Program-made: the position numbers and the translations under genes
Notes under the pieces: generated by a model
What the model saw: only the letters and a program-made list of their open reading frames with translations
Told to the model about the DNA's origin: nothing
The model's database searches: none
In this document: piece after piece, positions 7,378-17,056 of the stretch
Position numbering within the stretch: the first letter of the stretch is position 1
Layout: every line of letters begins with the position of its first letter
NCBI GenBank assembly: GCA_035998445.1
Contig: DASYHQ010000018.1
Location: forward strand, 186,001-250,000
Source of the DNA: Tepidisphaeraceae bacterium
Lineage (GTDB): Bacteria; Planctomycetota; Phycisphaerae; Tepidisphaerales; Tepidisphaeraceae
DNA: 64,000 nucleotides
Reading direction: 5' to 3'

Positions 7378-10300
7378 CTACTTCTTTTTCTTCTTCCCTA
7401 ACTCCTTAAATAAGTCCCCCACCGCGTCCTCGATCGTCGCCGGTGGCTGATCCGCATCCCGAGGCGTCTCAGGTTCGCTTGGCGTCGCTTTTTCATTGCC
7501 AGCTTTATCCGATCGTCCGCCGCCCAGCAGCCGTTCCGTCAACTGCTTCTGAATCGCGCCTTCGATCAGCTTGCCGATCAACCGGTCGACCTGCACCTGC
7601 GGCGACAGCGTGGTGCCGGTGATCGGTAGCGTGACTTCTGCAGGCATGTACTTCGCCAGATCGCCGCCGCGACCTTGAAGAAACTCGGTGAGCAGGCTGA
7701 GGTTCATCGGCATCAGCTTCATGTCCGACAAAGAAACCGCCCCGTTCAAACGCAGCGGATACTGCCGCCCGCCCTGCTCGACGGCGATCGTGATGTCGCT
7801 CTTCGTCACGCCTCGCGCCAGTTGCACGCGGCTCTTGCGCACCGCGCCGTTGATTGTCGGGCTGTTGCCCGTGGCCTCGAGCACCTTCGAGATGGTCTCA
7901 TTTCCGAGGATTAACCCCGGCACCTCGAATTCAATCTCGGCCACGCCATCGTTCTCGGGCGCCTTCGACTTGATCAGTTCCGGATCGAGCGGCACGCGAT
8001 CCAATCGAATGATAATCGCGGTTAACTGTCCGCTGGCCTTTGACGGATTCGCGAATACTGGGTTCACGAACTTGCCGAGCACGTTGGTGGCCAGAAACGG
8101 ATTGAGCGTCGCCCCCTGAACGAGTTTCTTGTCAGCCGGCACGGAGAGCCGCGGCGCCAGCGGATCGGTGAAATCGATGACCGCCCCATCGAAGTCGAGC
8201 GTGCCGTCGTTAAACTCCGCCGGCTGCATTCCAATCGCCGCGAGCCCTTCGGCCAACCTGAACGACACGTCGAGGTTCGCCAGTCGCGAGCCTTCCAACT
8301 CGGCCACCGGCACGGCCAAACTGCCCGTCGCGACGACCTGCTTGATCGCTTCGTGGAACGGCAGGTTGGTCGGGTACTGCCCACTTACGGTGAACCGCCG
8401 CTCGACCTTTCCGCTGGGTTTTAGATTGGCAAGGGTGGGTTTGAGATCAACTGGCACTAGAGGCTTGGCCAGCAGCCAGAGCGGCTCAAGGTCGTACGCG
8501 ACGTCGGCAACGATGTTGTCGAACCGGCGGGCGTTCATGTAGTCGCGCACGGCCCCCTTAGCCGTCACGGCGAGTGCCCCGCTGCTGTCCATCTTCAGCG
8601 TGACGGCGTTCAGGACGGCGTCGCTCTTGGTCAGATCGATCAGAAGATCGTTGCCGATGTCGATCTGATCTTCGGAAAAGGCCGGTTGACCGGCCTCGGT
8701 GACCTTCAAACCCTTCAACGGCAAGTTGCCCTTCAGCGACAGTGCGTCGCCGATGGGTGTGATCGTCTGCGTCCCGTTGAACGATGCGAGTTCGAGAATG
8801 GAATCGCCCTTCTGCACTGCCAACTGCCCACCGCGCAGTTCGGAGACGTTCATCGTCGGCAGGCCGTTGACGGCGCGCGACACTTGGGCCTTCGTCGAGA
8901 ACGAGCCGCTGACGACCTTCAACGGTGCCACTGGCGTGCCATCCGTAGCTGGCTCGGCGGGTGGCAGGAACGCTGTGGCGATCGAATACAGCGGCGCCAG
9001 ATTGGGTATAGCCAGCGACACGTCGGCCGACTCGATTAGCTTCATCGGATCGAGTGGCGCATCGGGCTTGGCCGGGTCGCGAAGCGTCAACTTCGTATTG
9101 GCTGCGCGGGCGGACAGCAGTTCACCTTCGGCCGACGCGGTCTCGATCGTCGCGTTCGACAGATCGTCGGCCGCGGCGGCCTTCAGAGCGAGCTTGATGG
9201 GCTGGAAGTTCTGCACGCCGCTGGGCGTGCCAACTGCGAGGTTAGAAGCGACAAAGTCAGCCTGAACGCCCGTTCGGTTGTCATCCGGCCGCGACAGCAC
9301 CAGCGTGCCCTCAATCTGGCCGCTCTTCACGTCGCCCGAGGACGTCTCAATCGCCAACTGCTTCGCGAAAGCCCGGCGTGTAGCGGCGTTCAGTTGCGCG
9401 AGGTCTGCCGATATCGCAAGCGTTCCGGTCGCCTGCGGCAGTGCTGCGTCCTTCGGTAGCGCCGCCGTAAGTGGCCCGTTGGCCGACACGCGGAACATGC
9501 CCTGCGATTGCTGCGCCTGCAGCGACTGTAGCGTCACCGACGGCTCAGCTGTCAGGTTACTTGCGCTGCCAGCAAAGGTCGCACTGAAGTTGCCCTCGAG
9601 CGCCTTCGCCGCCTGGGCCTGTTCAGGCAATAGCGCTGCGATGGCCTGACCCGCTTTGGCCAAATCCAATTCGAACTGCTTCACTTCAAAGGCGGACACG
9701 TCGATGCGTTCACCCGTCTTCGTGACGACGACACTCGCATTCGTTGCGAACAGTCCACCCGAATGTCGCGCGACAAGATCGTTCACCGCCACCTTCGCGT
9801 CGCCCGTCACGCCCATCACTGATCCAGTCAGCGTGGCCGTCACGGTCCCACCGACGGCATCGCTCGCCTCCTTCAATTCCGGGAACAGGCTGCCAAGCTC
9901 GTTGGCAAGCCGTGGCAGGTCGAGCGAGAACTGTCGCACCGCGAACGCGGGCACGTCGATCATCTCTCCGTTGACCATAATCGACGCAGTCGCATCGGCC
10001 GCGATCGAGGCGGCGTGGGCGTCGCCCGTTTGAAGCGTGGCGGTGGTGATGTTCACCGCCTTTGGCAAGTTTGTTTCGGCATCAGTGGATACCTCGGCCA
10101 CCAGCTTGCCCACGATCTGCTTCTGCTCGATGGTGTCACGGTCGGCCAATCCTGCCACGCGCACATCGCTGATGGTTAATTCGCCGGTGAGCACGACGGG
10201 CGTCGTGCTGGCGGTCGTGAGGTCGCCTTGGCTGGCAATGGTGACGTTGAACGCGCCCGTCAGGCGCAACGTGCCGAAGTCGATCACCTGGCCAAGTTCG

Positions 10301-11883
10301 GCCTGCACGCGGTCGAGCGCGCCGGTCAGGGTGCCGTTGATGCCCGCGAGGCTAGGCCCGGTGAAGCTCCCGTTGGCAAACGCGCTGGTCAGTTCGAACT
10401 TCACGTCGCGCACCGACGCCAGCAGGTTGGCGCTTCCGCCGACGGTGGCGGCGAGGTCGATCTTGATCGACTGAAGCGCGATCGGCCTATTCTGATTCGT
10501 ATCGCGGCCCGCGATGCCGTCCAACGACGTCGTCGACGCCAGCGATATCGCCATCGGCGTGACATCGGCGACCGACCGGCTGGCGAGTTGCCCGCCGGTC
10601 AGTTCGATGCCCTCGACGAGTTTGAAGGTGTTTCGGAGATTGGCAGCGAGTTGACCGATATCGAAGTTGGCATCGATGATCGCCGTCCCAGGTTCGCCCG
10701 GCGCCTTTCCGTCGATCACGTTCAAGATCGCCGCCACCGGCGCGTCGGCGAATACGGTCGCCTTGCCTTGCTGGAGGAGGAGCGTCACGGGTTGCTCTGC
10801 CGATTCTCCGATTCGCACCCGCGAGGTTTGGTAATTCAAAAGCCCGTTCGGCATCGAGACCCGCACCGAGGGCACGAGGACTTCGGTCGACTCGGACGCG
10901 AACGTATCACCCTTCAGTATCGGTCCCGCCGCGGCCAGGCCGACGATGTTGGTCTTACCGTTAATCGCGATTTCCCTACCACCCGTGATGGTCGCCGTGA
11001 ACGTGCCGGCCGCCTTGCCGTTGATGGTGTCAATTGGCGCCTGCTCTCCCAACAGTGCGCGCAAGGCCGACAGGTCGACCCCGTCGTACGTCAGCACCTG
11101 CGTGCCCGCGACCGTCGACAGGTCAGGCTGGCCACTGGCATCAATCGTCAGCTTGCCGTTGTTGAATAGCTTCAGGTCCCCCGCAACCGACACCGTGCCG
11201 CCGGCGCCATCGTCGACGCTGGCGATCAGGTCGAGCTTGTTCTGGATCGGCGCATCTCCACCTGGCATCGTTATGTTGCCATTGATGCGGGCCAGCAGTA
11301 CCGCCGGTAGGCCGGGCGCGCCCGAGTGGGTTACGATGCCATCGACAATCTCGATCTGCCCGGCGATGCTCGGGATCTCAATCGGCGATCCGGCCGAGGC
11401 GCTATCACTCGCTTCTTCCATTTTCGGCTTTGTGACCCGCGCAACGTTCAGCGACCCATCCGGGTGATGGCGGACGTTCAGGTTTGGGCGTTCAATGCGA
11501 ATCGTGCCGAGGTTGAAGGGATCGGCGATAAGGCTCGCCAGCGACTTGTCGACCGTCACCTGCGCGACCTCGGCCACGAGCGATTGCTTGTCATCGTACA
11601 CCTTGATGCCGCTTAGCTTCTGCTTGCCAAGCCAGCCAAAGCTCCAGTCCGTCACTTGGATTTTGCCATCCAGCATGTGCTGGTTCGCCTGCGACAGGAC
11701 GAGGTTTCGCACTGGCGACATGCTGGCGAGGGTTGGACCGAGCGCGACCAAGGCCACCAGCCCGACAACGAGCAAAAGCACCAGCAGCACCAGCCGTCGT
11801 AGCCAACGACGCCGCTTGCGCGGTGGCACAGGTGTCGAGTTCGCGGGCTGGGGATCGGTGGGCCGCGAGATGGAATCGGTCAT
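7378..11883 (-). CDS. AsmA-like giant membrane-anchored protein
   Basis: A 1501-aa protein. The N-terminus is Pro/Arg-rich and cytoplasmic (PPRKRRRWLRR), then one membrane helix (about residues 28-50, LVLLVLLLVVGLVALVAL). A very long periplasmic region follows, built of repeating beta-strand patterns such as ANQHMLDGKIQVTDWSF and GTIRIERPNLNVRH, typical of AsmA N-terminal domains. The tail is charged and ends in a lysine run. AsmA-like proteins are thought to form grooved beta-structures that move phospholipid toward the outer membrane and are distantly related to VPS13-type bridges. A lipid-transport role is inferred from the family. It is divergent from gmd and convergent with the Snf7-like gene. 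Confidence 0.75.
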   Translation of the reverse strand: MTDSISRPTDPQPANSTPVPPRKRRRWLRRLVLLVLLLVVGLVALVALGPTLASMSPVRNLVLSQANQHMLDGKIQVTDWSFGWLGKQKLSGIKVYDDKQSLVAEVAQVTVDKSLASLIADPFNLGTIRIERPNLNVRHHPDGSLNVARVTKPKMEEASDSASAGSPIEIPSIAGQIEIVDGIVTHSGAPGLPAVLLARINGNITMPGGDAPIQNKLDLIASVDDGAGGTVSVAGDLKLFNNGKLTIDASGQPDLSTVAGTQVLTYDGVDLSALRALLGEQAPIDTINGKAAGTFTATITGGREIAINGKTNIVGLAAAGPILKGDTFASESTEVLVPSVRVSMPNGLLNYQTSRVRIGESAEQPVTLLLQQGKATVFADAPVAAILNVIDGKAPGEPGTAIIDANFDIGQLAANLRNTFKLVEGIELTGGQLASRSVADVTPMAISLASTTSLDGIAGRDTNQNRPIALQSIKIDLAATVGGSANLLASVRDVKFELTSAFANGSFTGPSLAGINGTLTGALDRVQAELGQVIDFGTLRLTGAFNVTIASQGDLTTASTTPVVLTGELTISDVRVAGLADRDTIEQKQIVGKLVAEVSTDAETNLPKAVNITTATLQTGDAHAASIAADATASIMVNGEMIDVPAFAVRQFSLDLPRLANELGSLFPELKEASDAVGGTVTATLTGSVMGVTGDAKVAVNDLVARHSGGLFATNASVVVTKTGERIDVSAFEVKQFELDLAKAGQAIAALLPEQAQAAKALEGNFSATFAGSASNLTAEPSVTLQSLQAQQSQGMFRVSANGPLTAALPKDAALPQATGTLAISADLAQLNAATRRAFAKQLAIETSSGDVKSGQIEGTLVLSRPDDNRTGVQADFVASNLAVGTPSGVQNFQPIKLALKAAAADDLSNATIETASAEGELLSARAANTKLTLRDPAKPDAPLDPMKLIESADVSLAIPNLAPLYSIATAFLPPAEPATDGTPVAPLKVVSGSFSTKAQVSRAVNGLPTMNVSELRGGQLAVQKGDSILELASFNGTQTITPIGDALSLKGNLPLKGLKVTEAGQPAFSEDQIDIGNDLLIDLTKSDAVLNAVTLKMDSSGALAVTAKGAVRDYMNARRFDNIVADVAYDLEPLWLLAKPLVPVDLKPTLANLKPSGKVERRFTVSGQYPTNLPFHEAIKQVVATGSLAVPVAELEGSRLANLDVSFRLAEGLAAIGMQPAEFNDGTLDFDGAVIDFTDPLAPRLSVPADKKLVQGATLNPFLATNVLGKFVNPVFANPSKASGQLTAIIIRLDRVPLDPELIKSKAPENDGVAEIEFEVPGLILGNETISKVLEATGNSPTINGAVRKSRVQLARGVTKSDITIAVEQGGRQYPLRLNGAVSLSDMKLMPMNLSLLTEFLQGRGGDLAKYMPAEVTLPITGTTLSPQVQVDRLIGKLIEGAIQKQLTERLLGGGRSDKAGNEKATPSEPETPRDADQPPATIEDAVGDLFKELGKKKKK

Positions 11884-12103
11884 CGGAACTTGCTCCTGGA
11901 TCTGCCGGTGAGTTGTCAGACACGCGAGTCGCCCAAAGGTACGGCCGACGAGCTGGCGGACGCGTTCATATTAGCGTCCACCGCCGCTTGCGAAATAGAA
12001 GCCGCCCGCGAAGATGCAACGCCCGAAATTGCGGGCCGGTGGGTTTGCCGGTAGTTTCCACGTCTCGCGGGCAGAATCGGGTTCCACCACTTAGGAAGGG
12101 TCA

Positions 12104-13120
12104 ATGGCGAACGAGAAGAAGGCGCTAATCACGGGCATCACTGGGCAGGACGGCTCGTACCTTGCCGAGCTGTTGATGCAAAAGGGATATCAGGTTCACG
12201 GCATCGTCCGCCGAAGTAGTTCATTTAACACCGAGCGTCTCGATCACCTGTATCGCGACCCGCACGATCCGAAGGCCAAGCTGTTCCTGCACTACGGCGA
12301 TCTGGTTGACGGCATGGGCCTGCGCGAGATTCTGACCCGCGTGAAGCCGGACGAGGTGTACAACCTTGGCGCCCAGTCGCACGTGCGCGTCAGCTTCGAC
12401 CAGCCCGTTTACACCGTCGCCAGTGACGCGCTGGGCACGATGAACCTGCTGGAAGCCATCCGCGACACCGGACTGCCCATCAAGTTTTACCAAGCCAGCA
12501 GCAGCGAGATGTACGGCAAGGTCGTCGAGACGCCGCAAACGGAGACCACGCCCTTCTACCCCCGCTCGCCGTACGCCTGCGCGAAGGTCTACAGCTATTG
12601 GCAGACGCTGAACTACCGCGAAGCCTACGGCATGCACGCCAGCAACGGCATCTTGTTTAACCACGAGTCACCGCGGCGCGGCGAGACCTTCGTGACGCGC
12701 AAGATCACCCGCGCCGCCACACGCATCAAGGAAGGCCTGCAGGACAAGCTGTTCCTCGGCAACTTGGACGCCAAGCGCGACTGGGGCTTCGCCGGAGATT
12801 ACGTCGAGGGCATGTGGCTAATGCTGCAGCAGCCCACCGGCGACGATTACGTGCTGGCCACGGGCGAGACGCACAGCGTGCGCGAGTTCCTCGACGAGGT
12901 GTTCGGCCACCTCGACCTGGACTGGAACAAGTACGTCGAGGTCGACCCACGCTATTTCCGCCCCACCGAGGTCGACCTGCTCCTGGGCGATCCCGCCAAG
13001 GCCAAGCGCGTGCTGAAGTGGGAGCCGAAGGTCACGTTCAAACAATTGGCTAAAATGATGACCGAATGCGATTGGAAACTCGCCAAGCGAGAGAAACTGG
13101 TCGCGAATTCGGAGAAGTAG
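12104..13120 (+). CDS. gmd: GDP-mannose 4,6-dehydratase
   Basis: A 338-aa short-chain dehydrogenase-fold enzyme converting GDP-mannose to GDP-4-keto-6-deoxymannose. It has the NADP-binding motif [10 protein letters not shown], the [15 protein letters not shown] segment specific to Gmd, catalytic SSSEMYG and the YACAK (YxxxK) pair, and [17 protein letters not shown], another Gmd hallmark. The ribosome site AGGAAGGG precedes the ATG. It is the first gene of a sugar-nucleotide cluster followed 42 bp later by fcl, so the pair makes GDP-L-fucose. Confidence 0.97.
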   Translation: MANEKKALITGITGQDGSYLAELLMQKGYQVHGIVRRSSSFNTERLDHLYRDPHDPKAKLFLHYGDLVDGMGLREILTRVKPDEVYNLGAQSHVRVSFDQPVYTVASDALGTMNLLEAIRDTGLPIKFYQASSSEMYGKVVETPQTETTPFYPRSPYACAKVYSYWQTLNYREAYGMHASNGILFNHESPRRGETFVTRKITRAATRIKEGLQDKLFLGNLDAKRDWGFAGDYVEGMWLMLQQPTGDDYVLATGETHSVREFLDEVFGHLDLDWNKYVEVDPRYFRPTEVDLLLGDPAKAKRVLKWEPKVTFKQLAKMMTECDWKLAKREKLVANSEK

Positions 13121-13162
13121 CTGCCGCTTGCGCGTCCTCTCTAATTTTGATCGAGATCAACG

Positions 13163-14137
13163 ATGCCGATCGCTAAATCAGACCGAATTATCGTCACCGG
13201 TGGGGCCGGGTTCCTTGGGTCGTTTGTCGTCGATCAACTGAAGGCAAAAGGTTACAACGACATCGTCGTGCCGCGGCGGAAGGACTTCGACCTGACGACC
13301 GAGGCCGACGCTTACCGCCTCTACACCCAGTACAAGCCCGCGGTCATCCTGCACCTGGCGGCGGAGGTCGGGGGCATTGGCGCCAATCGCGACAATCCCG
13401 GTCGATTCATGTTCGCCAACATGGCGATGGGCATGCACCTGATCGAGGGCGCGCGCAAGTTCGGCCTGAAGAAGTTCGTGCAAGTGGGCACGATCTGCGC
13501 CTACCCGAAGTTCACGCCGGTGCCGTTCAAGGAAGAAGACCTCTGGATAGGTTATCCCGAGGAGACGAACGCCCCCTACGGAATCGCGAAGAAGGCCCTG
13601 CTGGTGATGCTGGAAGCCTACCGCGCGCAGTACGGGCTGGACGGCATCTACCTGCTGCCGGTGAACCTCTTCGGCCCGCGCGACAACTTCGATTTACACA
13701 GCAGCCACGTCATTCCGGCGCTCATCCGCAAGTACGTCGAAGCACGTGAGGCCGGCGCCCCCAACGTCAGTGCCTGGGGCACCGGCAAGGCCAGCCGCGA
13801 GTTCCTGTACGTGGAAGACTGTGCCGACGGCATCATCCGCGCGATGGAGAACTACAGCTCGCCGGAGCCCGTGAACCTCGGCAGCGGCCGGGAGATCACC
13901 ATCAAGGACCTGACCGAACTGGTCGCCACCACGACTGGATACAAGGGCCAAGTCGTCTGGGACCCCACCAAGCCCGACGGCCAACCCCGCCGGTGCCTCG
14001 ACGTGCAGCGCGCCAAGCGCGTTCTCGGCTGGACGGCCGGCACGTCGCTCGAAGAGGGCATGCGCAAGACCGTCGACTGGTTCGAAGCCCACCGCGACTC
14101 CTTCACCGAACGGCATTTCGCCCGCGCCAGTTCGTAG
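13163..14137 (+). CDS. fcl: GDP-L-fucose synthase
   Basis: A 324-aa NADPH-dependent epimerase/reductase turning the Gmd product into GDP-L-fucose. Motifs: nucleotide-binding GGAGFLGS, AAEVGGIGANRDNP (typical of GDP-fucose synthase), catalytic VGTICAYPK and YGIAKKA, then LLPVNLFGPRDNFD and KASREFLYVEDCADGI. Length and order match the family. It sits between gmd and a glycosyltransferase gene, 22 bp before the latter, consistent with one transcript for fucosylated surface polysaccharide. Confidence 0.97.
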   Translation: MPIAKSDRIIVTGGAGFLGSFVVDQLKAKGYNDIVVPRRKDFDLTTEADAYRLYTQYKPAVILHLAAEVGGIGANRDNPGRFMFANMAMGMHLIEGARKFGLKKFVQVGTICAYPKFTPVPFKEEDLWIGYPEETNAPYGIAKKALLVMLEAYRAQYGLDGIYLLPVNLFGPRDNFDLHSSHVIPALIRKYVEAREAGAPNVSAWGTGKASREFLYVEDCADGIIRAMENYSSPEPVNLGSGREITIKDLTELVATTTGYKGQVVWDPTKPDGQPRRCLDVQRAKRVLGWTAGTSLEEGMRKTVDWFEAHRDSFTERHFARASS

Positions 14138-14159
14138 ACGGTCGCGACCCACCCAAACG

Positions 14160-15458
14160 ATGCGCCTCACGATCATCAACCAGTTCTATCGGCCCGATGT
14201 CAGCCCCACGGCCCAGCTGTCGGCGTCGCTGGCGGATCATCGAGCGCGGATCGGCGACGACGTCACGGTCGTCACCAGCAGTGGCGGCTACGTCGCCGGT
14301 GGCGTGCCGAAGGACGCGACGGGTGACGCAGATCCCACGGCATCGGCAGTCGACAGGACGCCTAACGTGCGCCGGATGTGGACGCCACGATTGGGTAAAG
14401 CGACCCTGGTTAAGCGGTTGATCGATTATGCATCCTTCTACCTCGCCGCCAGCTGCCAACTGCTGACGATGCCTCGGCAAGACGTGATCGTCTCGCTCAC
14501 CACGCCGCCGTACATCGCGCTGACCGCACTGCTACACAAGTTGTTCCACCGGCGAACCAAGCTGGTGCTATGGAACATGGACTGCTACCCCGACGTGGTC
14601 GAGCGGGCCAACATCATCCGCAAAGGTGGCGTCCTAAGTCGCGTGTTGCGCCTGACGAACCGCCTGCTGTATCGAAAGGTCGACCACCTCGTCTGTCTCG
14701 ACACCGCCATGGTAGACCTGCTGATGTCGCAGTATGCGCCATCGCCCGAACGGCCGCCGGCAACGATCATTCCGAACTGGGAAGATGCCTCGTTCTTCCC
14801 CGCCGACGCGCCGAAACAAACGTGGCCGGAAGCGGCGGCGCTCGACCTGCAGGGCAAGTTCGTCGTGCTGTACCTCGGCAACACCGGCGTCGGCCACACG
14901 TTCGAGACCGTGCTGGAGGCGGCCGAGCAGCTGCGCGGCACAAATGTGCGCTTCCTGTTCGTCGGTGGCGGATCGCGATGGAAGCAGATCGAGCAGACGA
15001 AGCGTGAGCGATTGCTCGACAACGTCCTGCTGCACACATATGTGCCGAAAGAACAAACGCCGGCGGTGATGAACACCGCGCAGGTGGCGCTCATTACGCT
15101 GCGCGACGACGCGCTTGGCATAATGAGCCCCAGCAAGCTCCATTCGAACTTGGCAATGGCGCTGCCGGTCGTTTACGTCGGTCCTGCTGGCAGCAACGTG
15201 GATGACGCGATCACACGGTTCGACTGCGGCGTGAGCCTGCGCGCGGGCCAAACCCAAGCTCTGGTCGATCAACTGACGGCTCTGGCGGCGGATGCGGAGC
15301 GCACGGCGACGCTGCGGCGCAATGCACGGGCTGCGTTCGATGCCGCCTACTGCGATCTGCGAACGCTGCCGCAGTTTGACGCGCTATTGTCGTTACTCGT
15401 CAACCCCTCCGTTGACGCGCCACTGGCACGCACGGCTCTACAAGAGGCCAACCCATGA
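14160..15458 (+). CDS. Glycosyltransferase, GT4/WbuB-like
   Basis: A 432-aa two-Rossmann-domain glycosyltransferase. The N-terminus MRLTIINQFYRPDVSPTAQL and the C-terminal half (VVLYLGNTGVGHTFETVLEAA, FVGGGSRWKQIE, then MSPSKLHSNLAMALPVV with the GT4 nucleotide-binding region) resemble WbuB-type enzymes that add N-acetyl-fucosamine or related sugars. No membrane helix is obvious. The donor is probably a deoxysugar nucleotide, given the neighbouring gmd/fcl, but that is inferred. Its stop overlaps the next start as ATGA. Confidence 0.85.
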   Translation: MRLTIINQFYRPDVSPTAQLSASLADHRARIGDDVTVVTSSGGYVAGGVPKDATGDADPTASAVDRTPNVRRMWTPRLGKATLVKRLIDYASFYLAASCQLLTMPRQDVIVSLTTPPYIALTALLHKLFHRRTKLVLWNMDCYPDVVERANIIRKGGVLSRVLRLTNRLLYRKVDHLVCLDTAMVDLLMSQYAPSPERPPATIIPNWEDASFFPADAPKQTWPEAAALDLQGKFVVLYLGNTGVGHTFETVLEAAEQLRGTNVRFLFVGGGSRWKQIEQTKRERLLDNVLLHTYVPKEQTPAVMNTAQVALITLRDDALGIMSPSKLHSNLAMALPVVYVGPAGSNVDDAITRFDCGVSLRAGQTQALVDQLTALAADAERTATLRRNARAAFDAAYCDLRTLPQFDALLSLLVNPSVDAPLARTALQEANP

Positions 15459-15604
15459 TCAGGTTTACGCTCCTCATCGCCGCGACGACGTTGTTGATCT
15501 CGACCACCGGCTGTAGTCGCGAGGTCCGCGAGGCGCGCGTGCCGCTAGAACAACCGACCCCGGCCATTGAAGGCGGCTCGGCAACCGATATCATCGACGC
15601 CTGA
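15455..15604 (+). CDS. Very small lipoprotein
   Basis: A 49-aa product: MIRFTLLIAATTLLISTTGC is a lipoprotein signal with lipobox STTGC, so the mature peptide is only about 30 residues (SREVREARVPLEQPTP...). Its ATG overlaps the glycosyltransferase stop (ATGA), so it is translationally coupled. It may be a small envelope factor or antitoxin-like entericidin analogue, but nothing in the sequence decides this. Confidence 0.6.
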   Translation: MIRFTLLIAATTLLISTTGCSREVREARVPLEQPTPAIEGGSATDIIDA

Positions 15605-15630
15605 GCCGAGCGCCCTCGCAGCACAATGCT

Positions 15631-15864
15631 ATGGCCGAAAACACACCGACGACCCCGCCGCCCACGGTTGATGTGGGTGAGCAGCTCCGCTACTACATGG
15701 GTGACACGGGTGGCATGAATGGAGTGGCCGGTGGCTATCGCATCAAGGTCTACCACACGCGCGCGTTCCCGTGGGACGAGGTGTTCAAGGTCCTGCTGTA
15801 CCGCGACTTCAAGGTGTATGTCACCCGCCACAAGGCCGACATCTACATCGAAGCGCAACCCTGA
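15631..15864 (+). CDS. Hypothetical 77-aa protein
   Basis: Not recognised. After a Pro/Thr-rich start (ENTPTTPPPTVDVGEQ) comes a compact segment (YRIKVYHTRAFPWDEVFKVLLYRDFKVYVTRHKADIYIE) that reads as alternating strands and one helix. No signal peptide. It lies in the sugar cluster between the tiny lipoprotein and the epimerase on the same strand, 26 bp after the former, suggesting cotranscription. Confidence 0.55.
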   Translation: MAENTPTTPPPTVDVGEQLRYYMGDTGGMNGVAGGYRIKVYHTRAFPWDEVFKVLLYRDFKVYVTRHKADIYIEAQP

Positions 15865-15949
15865 AGTTTTCGCGATTGCGCCGCTGAGGATGCAAACAAA
15901 GACGGGGTTGACGCGTATATAGACTCGCGGGGTCGCACCCTCGCCGACC

Positions 15950-16972
15950 ATGTCATCCGCAAACCAGCAGGAACACCGCGTGTCGACCAACCGTCCCCAC
16001 ATTCTCGTTACCGGCGCCGCCGGCTTCATCGGATCGCACGCGGCCCAGCAACTGCTGGCGCGGGGTTATCACGTGGTCGGCATCGACAACTTCAGCGACT
16101 TCTACGACCGATCGTGGAAGGAACTCAACCTCGCCAGCATTTCGTCGGGCGAGCGCATCGACGTCGAGGAAATCGACATCACCAACGGCACTGCGATCGA
16201 CGCGCTTGTTGGCAAGATCAAACCCGTCGCCATCCTGCACCTGGCTGCGATGGCAGGCGTACGGCCGAGCATCGAGCAGCCGGCGTACTACGCGCGCGTG
16301 AACGTCGAGGGCACGACTCACCTGCTTCAGGCGGCCGTAAGCCATGGTGTGGGCAAGTTCGTGTTCGCGAGCAGTTCGAGCGTCTACGGCAACCTCGCCA
16401 AGGTGCCGTTCAGCGAGAACGACCCGGTCGGTGAGCCCATCAGCCCATACGCCGCCACGAAGCGGGCCGGCGAGCTGCTCTGCTACACATTCTGGCACTT
16501 GTACAAGCTGCCGATCTTCTGCCTGCGTTTCTTCACCGTCTATGGACCGCGCCAGCGCCCCGATTTGGCGATCCACAAGTTCACACGCCTCATCAGCGCG
16601 GGCCAGCCGCTGCCCTTCTTCGGCGACGGCAGCACCAGCCGTGACTACACGTTCGTCGACGACATCGTCGATGGCATCATGAAGTCGCTCGACCGCTGCG
16701 ATCGCTACCGCGTTTACAACCTGGGTGGCAGCAGCCCGGTGACGCTGTTGCAGTTGATCGAGGAACTGGAGCGAGCCATCGGGAAAAAGGCCATTCTCGA
16801 TAAGCGACCTGCGCAATTGGGCGACGTCGAACGCACGTTCGCCGATCTATCGCGGGCGCAGTCGGAGCTGGGTTATCAACCGAAGACCACGCTCGCCGAA
16901 GGATTGCGAAAGTTCGTTGGATGGTACAAGGAGTACGGGCACCTCTACCGGTTGCCAGGCGATAAGGCTTGA
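15950..16972 (+). CDS. NAD-dependent sugar epimerase, UDP-glucuronate 4-epimerase-like
   Basis: A 340-aa extended SDR enzyme. NAD-binding GAAGFIGS, the AAMAGVRPSIEQP loop characteristic of UDP-glucuronate 4-epimerases, catalytic FASSSSVYG and SPYAATKRAGE (YxxxK), RFFTVYGPRQRPDLAIHKF, and SRDYTFVDDIVDGI. It likely makes UDP-galacturonate or a related acidic sugar for surface polysaccharide. It closes the 12-17 kb sugar cluster. The start could also be the internal GTG before STNRPHILV. Confidence 0.88.
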   Translation: MSSANQQEHRVSTNRPHILVTGAAGFIGSHAAQQLLARGYHVVGIDNFSDFYDRSWKELNLASISSGERIDVEEIDITNGTAIDALVGKIKPVAILHLAAMAGVRPSIEQPAYYARVNVEGTTHLLQAAVSHGVGKFVFASSSSVYGNLAKVPFSENDPVGEPISPYAATKRAGELLCYTFWHLYKLPIFCLRFFTVYGPRQRPDLAIHKFTRLISAGQPLPFFGDGSTSRDYTFVDDIVDGIMKSLDRCDRYRVYNLGGSSPVTLLQLIEELERAIGKKAILDKRPAQLGDVERTFADLSRAQSELGYQPKTTLAEGLRKFVGWYKEYGHLYRLPGDKA

Positions 16973-17056
16973 GGGCCAATTTCGTCGCAGGTCAATCACT
17001 TCATTTCGATTTCGCTCCGGCTCCGAGCCTAGACGGGGTCGCCCCGGCTAAACCCG

